Positions 8,706 to 15,334 of a stretch of 46,876 nt of DNA are shown here, piece by piece (positions within the stretch are counted from its first letter, which is position 1; every line of letters begins with the position of its first letter). The stretch is taken from contig CAKRVL010000012.1 in NCBI GenBank assembly GCA_934408705.1, positions 1 to 46,876 on the forward strand. Reading direction: 5' to 3'. The translations under genes and the position numbers were made by a program. Source of the DNA: an uncultured Blautia sp. GTDB lineage: Bacteria; Bacillota; Clostridia; Lachnospirales; Lachnospiraceae. The notes below the pieces were generated by a model. That model did no database searches. It was given only the letters and a program-made list of their open reading frames with translations, and was not told the origin of the DNA.

Positions 8706-8710
8706 GTTAA

Positions 8711-8769
8711 AAATATCCTGGCAGGTATAAGATTATTAATTGTCTTATATGTTAGTCAGGATATTTTTT
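8711..8769 (+). terminator. Bipartite terminator of the ABC/AroE-like operon
   Basis: AAATATCCTG (8711-8720) pairs perfectly with CAGGATATTT (8757-8766). A second hairpin, TATAAGA with TCTTATA (8726-8732 and 8743-8749), is nested in the loop. The right arm runs into six T. Confidence 0.85.
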
Positions 8770-8801
8770 GCGTGTAAGAGCCAAAGCCTGCAAAAAAAGG
8801 C

Positions 8802-8829
8802 TTGCATTTTTCAAAAAAGCTGATAAAAT
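8802..8829 (+). promoter_or_regulatory. Promoter of the amino-acid ABC operon
   Basis: TTGCAT (8802-8807), 16 bases, TAAAAT (8824-8829). It predicts an untranslated leader of about 125 bases before the binding-protein gene; no known riboswitch was recognised in that leader. Confidence 0.55.
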
Positions 8830-8961
8830 GAGGAAAAAGACGAATGAATGAATATGCAGGAAACATGTATAAATATGTAATCACTTTACAGTGTATTTTA
8901 TTGTAAGGCAAACATATGAATGATGTTGTCTGGCATATGAGATTAAGAGGAGGAATATGAT

Positions 8962-9741
8962 ATGAAGAAATTAGTAGCTCTTGCACTTGGTACAGTAATG
9001 ACAGTTTCCATGACAGCCGGCGTATCCGCTGCAACTGTTGAGAGTAAGGATGATCTTAAGAATGCAACTATCGGTGTACAGCTTGGTACAACCGGTGATC
9101 TTGATGCAACTGAGTATGAGAAGGATGGCGCAACAGTTAAGCGTTTCAGCAAAGGAAGCGAAGCTATCCAGGCACTTATGAAAGGTCAGGTCGACTGCGT
9201 GATCATTGACTCCCAGCCAGCACAGAAGTTCGTTGAGAATGCTGATGGACTGAAGATTCTGGATGAGCCATTCGTTGAGGAAGAGTATGCAATCTGTCTG
9301 AAGAAGGGTAATGATGAGCTTCTTGATAAAATCAATGGTGCATTAAAAGAATTGAAAGAGGACGGAACCGTTGATGATATTATGAACAACTACATCGGTG
9401 ACAATATCGGCGAGACACCATATGAGTCTCCAGAAGATGTAGATCGTTCCAACGGAACTCTTGTAATGGCTACAAATGCAGAGTTTGAGCCATATGAGTA
9501 TCATGATGGTGATAAGGTTATTGGTATTGACGTTGATATTGCCCAGGCAATCTGCGATAAGCTTGGCTATGAGCTTGAGGTTGATGATATGGAGTTTGAT
9601 GCAATTCTTGCTGCTGTACAGACTGGCAAGGCAGACTTTGGTGCAGCAGGAATGACTGTTACAGAGGATCGTCTGGAGAGCGTTGATTTCACAGATACAT
9701 ATGCAAATGCAAGCCAGGTTATTATTGTAAAGGCTGACTGA
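8962..9741 (+). CDS. Amino-acid ABC transporter substrate-binding protein (family 3), circularly permuted
   Basis: 259 residues with a signal peptide (cleavage near VSA-ATV, residue 23). It is clearly a family-3 (polar amino acid) binding protein, but its parts are in permuted order. Residues 28-146 carry the normally C-terminal half: DDLKNATIGVQLGTTGD, the KGQVDCVIIDSQPA region, the hinge strand DEPFVEEEYAI and the final helices. A linker (about 147-164) follows. Residues 165-259 then carry the normally N-terminal half: TLVMATNAEFEPYEY, the GIDVDIAQAICDKLG helix, GMTVTEDRLESVDFT and the other hinge strand SQVIIVKAD, where the protein ends. The permuted ends fall at the interlobe hinge. AGGAGG precedes the ATG. 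It should deliver a polar amino acid to the permease at 9900. Confidence 0.93.
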   Translation: MKKLVALALGTVMTVSMTAGVSAATVESKDDLKNATIGVQLGTTGDLDATEYEKDGATVKRFSKGSEAIQALMKGQVDCVIIDSQPAQKFVENADGLKILDEPFVEEEYAICLKKGNDELLDKINGALKELKEDGTVDDIMNNYIGDNIGETPYESPEDVDRSNGTLVMATNAEFEPYEYHDGDKVIGIDVDIAQAICDKLGYELEVDDMEFDAILAAVQTGKADFGAAGMTVTEDRLESVDFTDTYANASQVIIVKAD

Positions 9742-9789
9742 TAGAGGGTTTATGACATAAGCTGTCAGACAGCATGGATTACCTGGATC

Positions 9790-9836
9790 AAAAGCTGCTT
9801 TACAGGGCTGAGCAATCAGAAACCTGGGCAGCTTTT
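9790..9836 (+). terminator. Intercistronic stem-loop between binding protein and permease
   Basis: AAAAGCTGC (9790-9798) pairs perfectly with GCAGCTTTT (9828-9836), and CAGG/CCTG extends the stem inside. Just upstream, GCTGTC-A-GACAGC (9761-9773) is a second hairpin. Partial termination or mRNA protection here would give excess binding protein over membrane subunits, a common arrangement. Confidence 0.6.
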
Positions 9837-9899
9837 CCTATGTAGAATATGCTATGATAACTATTTGGCATTATCAGGATTGGATAAAAGGAAAGAAAT

Positions 9900-10592
9900 A
9901 TGTTTGAAAAATTTGGACACGATTTTTATATCAATTTTATAAAAGACAACAGATTTATGTGGCTGCTGGATGGTCTGAAGAATACCATGATCATTACAGT
10001 CTTTGCCCTGGTACTTGGTATCTGTATCGGTTTTCTTGTGGCAATCATCCGTTCTTCCCATGATAAATCAGGAAATTTCAAGATTGCAAATGCTATCTGT
10101 CAGGTTTACCTGACCGTGATCCGTGGAACACCTACCGTGATCCAGCTGCTGATCATGAACTTTGTTGTTTTTAGTTCTGTAAGTGTTAATGAGATTCTGG
10201 TAGGAGGATTGGCATTTGGTATCAACTCAGGTGCCTATGTTGCTGAGATCGTCCGTTCAGGAATCATGTCCATCGATCAGGGACAGACAGAGGCAGGTCG
10301 AAGCCTGGGACTTAATTTTGCACAGACCATGCGCCTGATCATTATTCCACAGGCATTTAAAAATGTACTTCCTGCGCTGGTAAATGAGTTTATCGTGCTG
10401 ATCAAGGAGACCTCCATCATCGGTTATATCGGAAACATGGATTTAACAAGAGGGGCAATGCTGATTCAGAGCCGTACGTATAATGCGTTTATGCCTCTTC
10501 TGGCAGCCGCTGCAATTTACCTGATCGTGGTTATGGTGCTGACCTTCTTTATGAATAAACTGGAGAGGAGACTGAGAACCAGTGAGCGTTGA
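9900..10592 (+). CDS. Polar amino-acid ABC transporter permease (HisM/GlnP type)
   Basis: 230 residues with about five membrane segments. The family motifs are [11 protein letters not shown] and the ATPase-docking EAA loop [16 protein letters not shown], followed by [15 protein letters not shown]. It should act as a homodimer in the membrane. Its stop lies inside the first codons of the ATPase gene, so the two are translationally coupled. AAAGGAAAG lies before the ATG. Confidence 0.95.
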   Translation: MFEKFGHDFYINFIKDNRFMWLLDGLKNTMIITVFALVLGICIGFLVAIIRSSHDKSGNFKIANAICQVYLTVIRGTPTVIQLLIMNFVVFSSVSVNEILVGGLAFGINSGAYVAEIVRSGIMSIDQGQTEAGRSLGLNFAQTMRLIIIPQAFKNVLPALVNEFIVLIKETSIIGYIGNMDLTRGAMLIQSRTYNAFMPLLAAAAIYLIVVMVLTFFMNKLERRLRTSER

Positions 10593-11328
10593 TAAGAGTA
10601 AAGTTTTGATCCAGGTACAGGATCTGAAAAAAACATTTGGATCCAATCAGGTATTGGATGGAATTTCAACAGACATCTGTCAGGGTGAGGTAGTTGCTAT
10701 TATCGGACCGTCCGGTTCCGGTAAATCTACATTTCTTCGTTCCCTGAATCTTCTTGAAGTGCCTACAGGGGGCAAAATTCTGTTTGAGGGAACCGATATT
10801 ACAGATCCGAAGGTAGACATAAATCTGCATCGTCAGAAAATCGGAATGGTTTTCCAGCAGTTTAATCTGTTTCCACATAAGACTGTGAAGCAGAATATTA
10901 TGATGGCACCTGTTGCATTGAAGATGATGACAACAGAGGAGGCTTCTAAGCGCGCTGATGAGCTTCTCGTACGTGTCGGCCTGCCGGACAAAGCGGATGC
11001 TTATCCGGATATGCTTTCCGGTGGTCAGAAGCAGCGTATCGCAATTGCAAGAGCCCTTGCAATGAATCCGGATGTTATGCTTTTTGACGAGCCGACTTCT
11101 GCTTTGGATCCGGAGATGGTAGGAGAGGTTCTGGAGCTTATGAAGGAGCTTGCCAAGAGTGGTATGACTATGGTTGTGGTAACTCATGAGATGGGATTTG
11201 CAAGAGAGGTTGCAACAAGAGTCCTTTTTATTGATGAAGGAAAAATCCAGGAGCAGAATGTGCCAGAGGAGTTTTTCGGAAATCCGCAGAATCCTCGTCT
11301 GAAAGAATTTTTATCAAAGGTTTTATAA
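10582..11328 (+). CDS. Polar amino-acid ABC transporter ATPase (GlnQ type)
   Basis: 248 residues with Walker [11 protein letters not shown]-loop [11 protein letters not shown], signature [15 protein letters not shown], Walker [13 protein letters not shown] and switch His in [12 protein letters not shown]. All catalytic elements are intact. It starts with GTG, overlapping the permease by 11 bases, with GGAG-rich sequence upstream. It drives import by the permease at 9900. A strong bidirectional terminator follows. Confidence 0.96.
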   Translation: MSVDKSKVLIQVQDLKKTFGSNQVLDGISTDICQGEVVAIIGPSGSGKSTFLRSLNLLEVPTGGKILFEGTDITDPKVDINLHRQKIGMVFQQFNLFPHKTVKQNIMMAPVALKMMTTEEASKRADELLVRVGLPDKADAYPDMLSGGQKQRIAIARALAMNPDVMLFDEPTSALDPEMVGEVLELMKELAKSGMTMVVVTHEMGFAREVATRVLFIDEGKIQEQNVPEEFFGNPQNPRLKEFLSKVL

Positions 11329-11341
11329 TAAGAAAAACAAA

Positions 11342-11385
11342 AACAGCTTTTATCGCAGGTAAAATGTGATAGAAGCTGTTTTTTT
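11342..11385. terminator. Bidirectional terminator between the amino-acid ABC operon and asnA-CBS operon
   Basis: AACAGCTTTTATC (11342-11354) pairs with GATAGAAGCTGTT (11368-11380) with one G-U. T7 follows on the plus strand and a T-rich run follows on the minus strand. Confidence 0.9.
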
Positions 11386-11392
11386 GAAACGT

Positions 11393-11803
11393 TTATGCGT
11401 TTTTCTGCATTTCTTTATAACAATATTTAATGATTTCTTTTCTTGTTACGATACCGATAAAGTGATCTCGGTCGTCGATAACCGGTACAAAGTTCTGATT
11501 GATGGCACGATCCAAAAGATCCTCCATGTCGCAGTCAACATGAACCGGCTTATAGGTTGCTCTTCGGGAGATTGCCATAACCGGCACTTCCTCGGCTGTT
11601 TTGATATCTGTAATGTTCAGATTCTTCATTCCCCAGAGCAGGTCACCTTCAGAAATCGTGCCAACATATTTTCCATCAGGATTAAGAATGGGAATACAGG
11701 AAAATTTTCTGTGTTCCATTTTCTCAAGAGTCTGTCTCAGAGTCTCATTCTCAAAAATGTAGGCAATATCACTCTTAGGTGTTAAGAAAAAAAGTATATT
11801 CAA
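11393..11803 (-). CDS. CBS-domain-pair protein
   Basis: 136 residues that are little more than two CBS motifs. The first holds ETLRQTLEKMEHRKFSCIPI and GKYVGTISEGDLL; the second holds DMEDLLDRAINQNFVPV and DHFIGIVTRKEII. CBS pairs bind adenine nucleotides, S-adenosylmethionine or c-di-AMP, but no ligand can be assigned here. It starts at TTG with GAGGG about 7 bases upstream. It lies 20 bases downstream of asnA on the same strand, with no room for a separate promoter, so the two are cotranscribed. Confidence 0.85.
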   Translation of the reverse strand: MNILFFLTPKSDIAYIFENETLRQTLEKMEHRKFSCIPILNPDGKYVGTISEGDLLWGMKNLNITDIKTAEEVPVMAISRRATYKPVHVDCDMEDLLDRAINQNFVPVIDDRDHFIGIVTRKEIIKYCYKEMQKNA

Positions 11804-11823
11804 TTTAATCCCTCGTTTCTACT

Positions 11824-12831
11824 TTACAGAAGCGGAATGCCGCCCTTAGCAGCTTCCTTCTGCATTTCTTCCGGCCACAGGGAAACATGTACTTCTCCGA
11901 TGTGAGCCTTGCGCAGGAAGAACATACAGATACGGGACTGTCCGATACCACCACCGATGGTATATGGAAGCTCTCCATTCAGGATGGCTTTCTGGAAAGG
12001 AAGCTCTCTGCGGTCATCGCAGCCTGCTTCTGTAAGCTGTTTGTCAAGTGCTGTTTCGTCTACGCGGATACCCATGGAAGAGAGCTCAAGGGCAATATCC
12101 AGTACAGGATAGTATACCAGGATATCACCGTTTAATTCCCAGTCATCGTAGTCCGGTGCACGTCCGTCATGGCGCTCACCATTGGTCAGCTTCTTACCTA
12201 CCTGCATAAGAAAAACTGCGCCCTTTTCCTTAACAATCTTGTATTCTCTTTCCTTAGGTGTGAGATCCGGATACATATCTACAAGCTCTTCAGTGGAGAC
12301 AAATGCGATCTCTCTGGGAAGAATTTCTTCTATGTAGTCATACTGGACTGCCATATATTTCTCAGTCTTGCGAAGAACACTGTAGATGGAACGGACAGTA
12401 TTAATAAGAGTTTCTACATTTCTCTCTTCTTTGGTGATGATCTTCTCCCAGTCCCACTGGTCTACATAGATGGAGTGGATATTGTCAACATCCTCATCGC
12501 GGCGGATGGCAACCATATCGGTGTATAAGCCTTCTCCTGCGGAGAAGCCGTATTTCTTCAGGGCATATCGTTTCCATTTAGCAAGGGAGTGTACGATTTC
12601 GGCATTGTTTTCCATGCCCTTAATGTCAAAGCTTACAGGACGCTCCACTCCGTTCAGATTATCATTGAGGCCGGAACTTGGGTCTACAAATATAGGTGCG
12701 GAGACACGCAGAAGATTCAGCTTCTGTGCAAGTGTCTGCTGGAAAAAGTCTTTAACAGTTTTAATTGCTACCTGAGTATCATGAAGATTAAGATCTGCAT
12801 GATAGCCCATAGGAATTTTCAGTTGTTCCAT
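11824..12831 (-). CDS. asnA: Aspartate--ammonia ligase (asparagine synthetase A)
   Basis: Makes asparagine from aspartate, ammonia and ATP in the cytoplasm. About 335 residues with the class-II-synthetase-like fold. Recognisable stretches are LLRVSAPIFVDPSSGLNDNL, VERPVSFDIK, GLYTDMVAIRRDE, YVDQWDWEKII and the C-terminal TIGGGIGQSRICMFFL. The open frame continues upstream, but the ATG at 12831 has GGAGG at 7 bases and matches the family start. A near-consensus promoter lies 37-65 bases upstream, too close for a T-box leader. First gene of an asnA-CBS operon. Confidence 0.97.
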   Translation of the reverse strand: MEQLKIPMGYHADLNLHDTQVAIKTVKDFFQQTLAQKLNLLRVSAPIFVDPSSGLNDNLNGVERPVSFDIKGMENNAEIVHSLAKWKRYALKKYGFSAGEGLYTDMVAIRRDEDVDNIHSIYVDQWDWEKIITKEERNVETLINTVRSIYSVLRKTEKYMAVQYDYIEEILPREIAFVSTEELVDMYPDLTPKEREYKIVKEKGAVFLMQVGKKLTNGERHDGRAPDYDDWELNGDILVYYPVLDIALELSSMGIRVDETALDKQLTEAGCDDRRELPFQKAILNGELPYTIGGGIGQSRICMFFLRKAHIGEVHVSLWPEEMQKEAAKGGIPLL

Positions 12832-12867
12832 GGGAATCCTCCTTGTTGATTTTGCTAATCTCGATTT

Positions 12868-12896
12868 ATTATAACAGGAAATTTCCCAGTTGGCAA
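12868..12896 (-). promoter_or_regulatory. asnA promoter
   Basis: Minus strand TTGCCA (12891-12896), 17 bases, TATAAT (12868-12873). Confidence 0.75.
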
Positions 12897-12949
12897 TTAT
12901 TACTATACGTGAGGTGGTGTAGAAAGATGCGTCCTTGAAGATTTTTATC

Positions 12950-12978
12950 TTGCAAGAAATATCTAAAAAAGTTACAAT
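12950..12978 (+). promoter_or_regulatory. Promoter of the zinc-ribbon membrane protein gene
   Basis: TTGCAA (12950-12955), 17 bases, TACAAT (12973-12978), divergent from the asnA promoter. The leader contains GCACCTG and CAGGTGC (13005-13011, 13025-13031), which can pair. Confidence 0.7.
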
Positions 12979-13057
12979 GAAAATCAAAGAAAGTGATTAA
13001 TTCTGCACCTGCAGGGACTAAAAACAGGTGCTTGTATGTATAACCAGGAGGATATTT

Positions 13058-13819
13058 ATGGAGAGAAAAAGGTGTCAGGTTTGTGACGGGCCTGTTGTGA
13101 ATGGCAGATGTAAGCTGTGTGGAATGCCATATAGAAATGATGAGATCCTATATCATCTGAATGAGAGCAGAAGCGATCATTACAGCCATGCTACCAGGAG
13201 GGCGCAGGCAATCATGCGACAGGATGAAATCCCTCTGGGAGACAAGAAGCCTGGAGCTGGAAATGCAGCGGGCAAGAGCTACAAACAGAGTACAGCAGTG
13301 ACAGGGAAGAGTTATAAGCAGAGTACAGTAACAGCAGGGAAAAACTATAAGCAGAATACAGGAAATCAATATGGACAAAAAAGCGGAAATAAGACCAGGG
13401 ACATATATACACAGAAGCCGGTAAAGAAGAAAAAGGGTTCCTTCCTTACGTGGCTGATCATTCTGGCTGCTATTTGTGTCGGTGTGCCGGAAATACGGGA
13501 TGTATTTCAAAACGAGCTGATTCCGGTTATTGAACAGGAGCTGGGCACAAACTTTGCCCCTTCTGCTTCTTATGCAGTGAAGCAGGGGGATACATTGTCA
13601 GTGGGAAATGATGATTGGGATGATATTTTGCCGGGGCAGTATTCTGCCTCCTGTGAGGATGGATTTGTGAGCTTTTTGATTTTGGGAGATGATGGTGAAA
13701 CAGGCGGCATAACCGTGAATAATGGGGAAAATCGTAAGATTACCTTAAAGGAAGGTGATATGATCGGAATCATATCCTCTGAAACGGAGGATTCTGTGCT
13801 GCTGCTTACAGCAAGATAA
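13058..13819 (+). CDS. Zinc-ribbon, single-pass membrane protein of unknown function
   Basis: 253 residues. The N-terminus has a zinc ribbon with Cys6-x2-Cys9 and Cys18-x2-Cys21. Residues 71-104 hold three imperfect copies of a GKSYKQST-type repeat. A basic stretch PVKKKKG precedes one membrane segment at about 128-144. The remaining 105 residues, predicted outside, are acidic and glycine-rich with DDILPGQY and a hydrophobic repeat pattern suggesting a small beta domain. AGGAGG lies 6 bases before the chosen ATG; an upstream TTG-type start has no such site. I do not recognise the family as a whole and assign no function. Confidence 0.75.
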   Translation: MERKRCQVCDGPVVNGRCKLCGMPYRNDEILYHLNESRSDHYSHATRRAQAIMRQDEIPLGDKKPGAGNAAGKSYKQSTAVTGKSYKQSTVTAGKNYKQNTGNQYGQKSGNKTRDIYTQKPVKKKKGSFLTWLIILAAICVGVPEIRDVFQNELIPVIEQELGTNFAPSASYAVKQGDTLSVGNDDWDDILPGQYSASCEDGFVSFLILGDDGETGGITVNNGENRKITLKEGDMIGIISSETEDSVLLLTAR

Positions 13820-13829
13820 CAGGCAAAAA

Positions 13830-13890
13830 AACCTCAGACAACAGATGGAAATTACTTCCAGCTGTTTCGTCTGAGGTTCCTTTTGTTTTT
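13830..13890. terminator. Terminator shared by the zinc-ribbon gene and arcC
   Basis: AACCTCAGAC (13830-13839) pairs perfectly with GTCTGAGGTT (13869-13878), with an inner AACAG/CTGTT extension. A T-rich tract follows on the plus strand and A7 precedes it (T-run for the minus strand). Confidence 0.85.
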
Positions 13891-14821
13891 AGTGGATATT
13901 AGTTCCTGTTTTACCTTCGTAGCCATCTTTGGCATGGGAAATGTCTGTGATAACAGCGTTACGTCCCTGTCCCTTCTCAATGAAGGAGATACCTGCTTCG
14001 ATCTTCGGAAGCATGGAACCTGATTCGAACTGGTTCTCTTCGATATACTTTCTGGCATCTGCTACAGTAATAGCACCAAGCTTCTCTTCATTGGCTGTGC
14101 CGTGGTTCAGGCTTACATTCTCAACACTTGTGAGGATCAGAAGTGTATCTGCATTTAATTCTTCTGCAAGAAGACCTGCTGCAAGATCCTTCTCAATGAT
14201 AGCGCTGGCGCCGTGAAGGTTGATTCCCTGTTCTAGAACCGGAATTCCGCCGCCGCCTGCTGCAATAACAACCTGATCTGCATTCAGAAGAGCACGTACA
14301 GTCTCAATTTCCACGATTCTCTGTGGCTTAGGAGCAGCTACGATACGTCTGTATCCGCCTTCAGGAAGCCTGGTGACGAAGTTGCCCTTCTCTTCTTCTG
14401 CTTCAGCTTCTTCCTCAGTGAGGACACGACCGATTATTTTCTCAGGATCTGCGAAAGCGTCATCATAGGGATCGATAACAGTCTGTGTAAGAACTGTGGC
14501 AACTGGTTTATAAATTCCGCGGCTGATAAACTCTGTGCGGATTGAATTCTGAAGGTCATATCCGATATAGCCCTGGCTCATTGCGGAGCAGACGGACATA
14601 GGTGCGAATGTATAATCCGGGTGTGCCTTTCCAAATTCATTCATTGCAGTATGGATCATGCCGATCTGAGGACCATTGCTGTGGGAAATTACAACCTTAG
14701 CACCCTCTTCAACCAGATCTGCGATTGCCTTTGCTGCTGCCTTGGTGGCTACCTTTTGCTCAGGAAGTGTGGTGCCAAGAGCTCTGTGGCCTAATGCAAC
14801 TACTACGATTTTTTCACTCAT
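13889..14821 (-). CDS. arcC: Carbamate kinase
   Basis: 310 residues of the amino-acid-kinase fold. It transfers phosphate between carbamoyl phosphate and ADP, giving ATP from carbamoyl phosphate in arginine, agmatine or purine breakdown. Family stretches include VISHSNGPQIG, MSVCSAMSQGYIGY, ATVLTQTVID, VIAAGGGGIPV and the C-terminal GSMLPKIEAG. The first loop reads ALGHRALG in place of the common ALGGNAL. GAGG lies 9 bases before ATG 14821, which matches the family start; the longer open frame upstream is not supported. No arcA, arcB or other degradation gene is adjacent, so the source of carbamoyl phosphate is not visible. Confidence 0.93.
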   Translation of the reverse strand: MSEKIVVVALGHRALGTTLPEQKVATKAAAKAIADLVEEGAKVVISHSNGPQIGMIHTAMNEFGKAHPDYTFAPMSVCSAMSQGYIGYDLQNSIRTEFISRGIYKPVATVLTQTVIDPYDDAFADPEKIIGRVLTEEEAEAEEEKGNFVTRLPEGGYRRIVAAPKPQRIVEIETVRALLNADQVVIAAGGGGIPVLEQGINLHGASAIIEKDLAAGLLAEELNADTLLILTSVENVSLNHGTANEEKLGAITVADARKYIEENQFESGSMLPKIEAGISFIEKGQGRNAVITDISHAKDGYEGKTGTNIH

Positions 14822-14894
14822 AGGAGATACCTCGTTTCTGTCAAAATGTAATGTGGGAGAATGGTTCCCCCGGACATCCTTAATAATATCCTTT

Positions 14895-14923
14895 ATTATA
14901 AAAGCTGGGGACAGGAATTGCAA
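14895..14923 (-). promoter_or_regulatory. arcC promoter
   Basis: Minus strand TTGCAA (14918-14923), 17 bases, TATAAT (14895-14900), giving a leader of roughly 65 bases. Confidence 0.75.
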
Positions 14924-14946
14924 TAGAAAAGTCCTGGTAAGGGACA

Positions 14947-14999
14947 GAAACAGGAAAAGCCACCTGCCTGGTGCAGATGGCCTGTTTCCTATATTTTTT
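14947..14999. terminator. Isolated terminator-like hairpin in the arcC/DUF11 intergenic region
   Basis: Outer arms GAAACAG (14947-14953) and CTGTTTC (14982-14988) enclose GCCACCTGC and GCAGATGGC (14959-14967, 14973-14981). T6 follows on the plus strand at 14994-14999. On the minus strand the inner stem closes with a G-U pair and runs into TTTT. No gene upstream on either strand obviously needs it. Confidence 0.55.
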
Positions 15000-15128
15000 G
15001 AGGGGGGAGATAGAGAGTGGTTTTTCATCTATCCGAGATTTATTATAGTGGCAATTTGTGAGGAAAATGTGTTCCAAATCTTAAAGAAATCGAAAAAATA
15101 TGAAATGAAAATAAAATCCGACACTTTA

Positions 15129-15157
15129 TTGCATTTAAAGTCCAAGTATGGTAAAGT
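15129..15157 (+). promoter_or_regulatory. Promoter of the DUF11 surface protein gene
   Basis: TTGCAT (15129-15134), 17 bases, TAAAGT (15152-15157). It would give a leader of about 170 bases that begins with ATTTCTGCA-CTC-TGCAGAAAT (15169-15189), a perfect 9-bp hairpin. Confidence 0.5.
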
Positions 15158-15334
15158 GAATTTATCTTATTTCTGCACTCTGCAGAAATGATTTCTACCG
15201 CGTCATTCCGACGCAAGATAACCCGATTTTTGAAAAAAGTTTATAAGAAGGGTGTGGTTCCCATGTGCTGATATCTGTGAGAATACTGAATGTTTATTTT
15301 TAATGAAAATGATAGCAGATAAGGGGTGCTTATA

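Larger units (their letters stand above)
14822..15334. other. Long intergenic region between divergent arcC and the DUF11 protein gene
   Basis: 513 bases without a credible protein gene. It holds the arcC promoter, the isolated hairpin at 14947-14999, a minus-strand TATAAT at 15042-15047 without a good -35, a plus-strand promoter at 15129-15157 and a structured leader with inverted repeats at 15169-15189 and around 15199-15213. Confidence 0.7.

Noticed and set aside
8836..8961. Amino-acid riboswitch in the leader of the amino-acid ABC operon
   Set aside because: No recognisable glycine, lysine or T-box core elements and no terminator in the leader.
11366..11785. Plus-strand open frame of about 139 codons
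   Set aside because: Lies opposite the CBS-domain gene, which has clear motifs; the plus-strand frame shows none.
12841..12900. T-box or other riboswitch before asnA
   Set aside because: The predicted transcription start leaves only about 30 bases of leader.
12832..12987. N-terminal extension of asnA
   Set aside because: The extra 52 residues are not family-like, they span the predicted promoter, and ATG 12831 has an ideal ribosome binding site.
13270..13370. CRISPR-like short repeats
   Set aside because: They are in-frame imperfect codon repeats of a protein linker, not conserved repeats with spacers.
13058..13819. Ribosomal or tRNA-modifying zinc-ribbon protein
   Set aside because: The ribbon is linked to a membrane helix and an outer domain, which fits neither.
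14822..15028. N-terminal extension of arcC
   Set aside because: It crosses the arcC promoter and has no family similarity.
14676..15191. Plus-strand open frame of about 171 codons across the arcC start and intergenic region
   Set aside because: Overlaps arcC and its promoter, has no ribosome binding site and shows no domain.
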